DNA from: Acidobacteriota bacterium
GTDB taxonomy: Bacteria; Acidobacteriota; Thermoanaerobaculia; UBA5066
Direction: 5' to 3'
Length of the DNA: 61,644 bases
NCBI GenBank assembly: GCA_029567505.1
Contig: JAKPXO010000216.1
Coordinates: forward strand, 1 to 61,644
Shown: positions 60,013 to 61,644 of the stretch, piece by piece
How the letters are laid out: the number at the start of each line of letters is the position of its first letter
Position numbering within the stretch: the first letter of the stretch is position 1
Translations under genes and position numbers: made by a program
The notes under the pieces: model-generated
What the model saw: only the letters and a program-made list of their open reading frames with translations
Told to the model about the DNA's origin: nothing
The model's database searches: none

Positions 60013-61644
60013 ATGTTGACCTGGACCCAGATCTACACGCCGGTGGCAGGAAACCTCCTGCTGTCGGCCCTCGTGGCAGCGCTGCCGGTCGTCGTGCTGC
60101 TCGGGCTTCTCGCGTTCTTCCACGTGAAGGCGCACAAGGCGGCGCTCCTGGGCCTCGCGACCTCGCTCGGGGTCGCGATCTTCGTCTACGGGATGCCGAC
60201 GAAGCTCGCCCTGACGTCCGCCGCGAACGGCGCGCTCTACGGCCTCTTCCCGATCGGCTGGATCGTCCTCTGCGCGATCTTCGTCTACGACCTGACGGTG
60301 AAGTCCGGCGACTTCGAGGTCGTCAAGCACACCGTCGCGGGCCTCGCGGACGACCGTCGGATCCAGGCCCTCCTGATCGCCTTCTCGTTCGGGGCGTTCA
60401 TCGAGGGGGCCGCGGGCTTCGGCACGCCGGTCGCCATCTCGGCCGCGATGCTCATCGGCCTCGGCTTCCGGCCGCTCCTCGCGGCCGGCATCGCGCTCAT
60501 CGGCAACACGGCGCCCGTGGCCTACGGCGCGCTCGGGACGCCGATCGTCGTCCTCGCCTCCGTCACCGGGCTCGACGTCCAGGCCCTCTCGGCCATGGCC
60601 GGCCGGCAGCTCCCCTTCTTCTCGCTCATCGTCCCGTTCTGGCTCGTCTGGGCGATGTCGGGCCGCAAGGCGATGTGGGAGGTCTGGCCCGCCTGCCTCA
60701 CCTCCGGCCTCAGCTTCGCGATCACGCAGTTCCTCGTCTCGAACTACCACGGCCCCTGGGTCGTCGACATCGCGGGCGCGATCGTCTCGATGGGCGCCAC
60801 GGTCGTCCTCCTGAAGTTCTGGCAGCCGAAGAAGACCTGGACGTTCGACCACGAGAACCACGCCGACCGGGCGGCCGAGGCCGCGGCGCGGCCGGTCTAC
60901 ACCCCGAAGCGGGCTCTCATGGCCTGGATGCCCTGGATCCTCCTCTCGGTCTTCGTCTTCGCGTGGGGGCTCCCCCAGGTGAAGGACGTCCTGAACGGCG
61001 GGAAGAAGGACTCCCCGAACGTCCTGAAGGGCGTCTCGATGCTGAAGTGGGAGGTCCCCGGCCTCCACAAGGCGGTCATCAAGGCGCCGCCGGTCGTGAA
61101 GGAGGAGAAGCCCGAGGAGGCGGTCTTCACGTTCAACTGGCTCTCCGCCACCGGGACGAGCCTCCTCCTCTCGGGAATCCTGAGCGGCCTCCTCCTCGGC
61201 TTCTCTCTGAAGGAGATCGGATCGGTCTTCTGGGGGACGCTCATGCGGGTGCGGATCTCGCTCCTGACGATCGGGGCGATGCTCGCGCTCGGCTTCTCGA
61301 CGCGCTACGCGGGCCTCGACGCGACGATGGGCCTCGCGTTCGCCTCGACCGGCCTCCTCTTCCCGTTCTTCTCGCCGCTCCTCGGGTGGCTCGGCGTCGC
61401 GATCACGGGGAGCGACACCTCCTCGAACGTCCTCTTCGGCGGGCTGCAGATGATCAGCGCCGAGAAGCTCGGCATCAACCCGGTCCTCGCGGCCGCGGCG
61501 AACAGCAGCGGCGGCGTCATGGGAAAGATGATCGACGCGCAGAGCATCGTCGTGGCGAGCGTCGCGACGAACCAGCAGGGCCAGGAAGGCGTCATCCTTC
61601 GCTACGTCTTCTGGCATTCGATCGTCCTCGCCTGCCTCGTCGGC
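60013..61644 (+). CDS. lctP: L-lactate permease (LctP/LldP family), cut by the window end
   Basis: 544 codons are visible and the frame runs off the window end. ATG 60013 has a GAGGAGGGG site. About fourteen hydrophobic segments are seen; the family marks are [19 protein letters not shown] (about 129-147), [16 protein letters not shown] (about 161-176) and the C-terminal [14 protein letters not shown] plus [12 protein letters not shown] block (near 470-505). It imports lactate (and perhaps glycolate) with protons across the inner membrane. Placement after the two-component genes and a shared promoter element with lutC make it part of the lactate regulon. Confidence 0.92.
   Translation, partial: MLTWTQIYTPVAGNLLLSALVAALPVVVLLGLLAFFHVKAHKAALLGLATSLGVAIFVYGMPTKLALTSAANGALYGLFPIGWIVLCAIFVYDLTVKSGDFEVVKHTVAGLADDRRIQALLIAFSFGAFIEGAAGFGTPVAISAAMLIGLGFRPLLAAGIALIGNTAPVAYGALGTPIVVLASVTGLDVQALSAMAGRQLPFFSLIVPFWLVWAMSGRKAMWEVWPACLTSGLSFAITQFLVSNYHGPWVVDIAGAIVSMGATVVLLKFWQPKKTWTFDHENHADRAAEAAARPVYTPKRALMAWMPWILLSVFVFAWGLPQVKDVLNGGKKDSPNVLKGVSMLKWEVPGLHKAVIKAPPVVKEEKPEEAVFTFNWLSATGTSLLLSGILSGLLLGFSLKEIGSVFWGTLMRVRISLLTIGAMLALGFSTRYAGLDATMGLAFASTGLLFPFFSPLLGWLGVAITGSDTSSNVLFGGLQMISAEKLGINPVLAAAANSSGGVMGKMIDAQSIVVASVATNQQGQEGVILRYVFWHSIVLACLVG

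Noticed and set aside
1-61644. tRNA, rRNA, CRISPR, phage or insertion-sequence genes
   Set aside because: None seen: no repeat-spacer array, no transposase or integrase frame and no recognisable RNA gene; the gaps are too short and lack such features.

Overview
The window is one contiguous piece of a very GC-rich (about 70%) bacterial chromosome. It is densely packed: 49 protein-coding genes (two cut by the window ends, one interrupted), no gap over about 220 bases, and many ATGA/GTGA/TTGA start-stop overlaps. I see no rRNA, tRNA, CRISPR array, insertion sequence or phage gene. An Oar-like TonB-dependent receptor with an N-terminal carboxypeptidase-regulatory-like domain, an M13 protease, a polymer-forming (bactofilin-like) membrane protein, TPR proteins and a lactate locus together suggest a heterotrophic diderm, most plausibly Acidobacteriota. 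This placement is an inference from gene content and base composition, not a phylogeny.

Layout. (1) 1-6473, plus strand: a catabolic operon with the end of a xanthine-dehydrogenase-family molybdenum subunit, a DUF2877 protein, FdrA, a YlbE/DUF1116 protein, a metal-dependent cyclase-family hydrolase and an amidase. The DUF2877/FdrA/YlbE trio corresponds to the oxamate carbamoyltransferase subunits of E. coli allantoin catabolism, so the operon looks like an N-heterocycle or ureide degradation pathway that may conserve a carbamoyl group. (2) 6504-12748, minus strand: a secreted TPR-methyltransferase gene interrupted by an in-frame TAG, an AbgT transporter, an M28 protease with a polytopic C-terminus and a secreted bleomycin-hydrolase-like protease. 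(3) 12945-29813: mixed housekeeping and envelope genes, including a chemoreceptor-like coiled-coil protein, a PUA-type RNA methyltransferase with a glycosyltransferase, an aldo-keto reductase, an Fpg/MutM glycosylase, a lipase, a SpoIIE-type phosphatase, a hydroxyacid dehydrogenase and an ABC exporter. (4) 29903-38121: M13 protease, secreted protein, ECF sigma factor with probable anti-sigma and bactofilin-like membrane protein, 3-hydroxyacyl-CoA dehydrogenase and a zinc-ribbon TPR protein.

(5) 38150-51821: a TonB-dependent receptor behind a perfect TetR-style palindrome, then a tightly coupled set of SDR, KAS III-like enzyme, alpha/beta hydrolase, acyl-CoA ligase, second hydrolase, SCPx-type thiolase and third hydrolase. 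It is followed by a HEAT-beta-lactamase-fold protein, a D-cysteine-desulfhydrase-like PLP enzyme and a TetR regulator. The set reads as uptake, hydrolysis, CoA activation and thiolytic or acyl-transfer breakdown of an unidentified lipid-like or cyclic compound. The KAS III-like member keeps its cysteine but lacks the usual His and Asn. (6) 51955-53964: an AsmA-like/GT51 peptidoglycan glycosyltransferase.

(7) 53977-61644: a lactate utilisation locus with a fused LutB-LutA protein, LutC, a divergent two-component system (ABC-substrate-binding sensor kinase and NarL-type regulator) and an L-lactate permease. A similar AT-rich TCTA...TCTAGG element lies upstream of both lutC/the kinase and the permease and is a candidate site for the regulator.

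The strongest candidates for something undescribed are the carbamoyl-conserving operon (1), the receptor/hydrolase/CoA cluster with its altered KAS III-like enzyme (5), and the fused Lut enzyme with its dedicated two-component system (7). All functional statements rest on motif recognition by eye; no database search was run.
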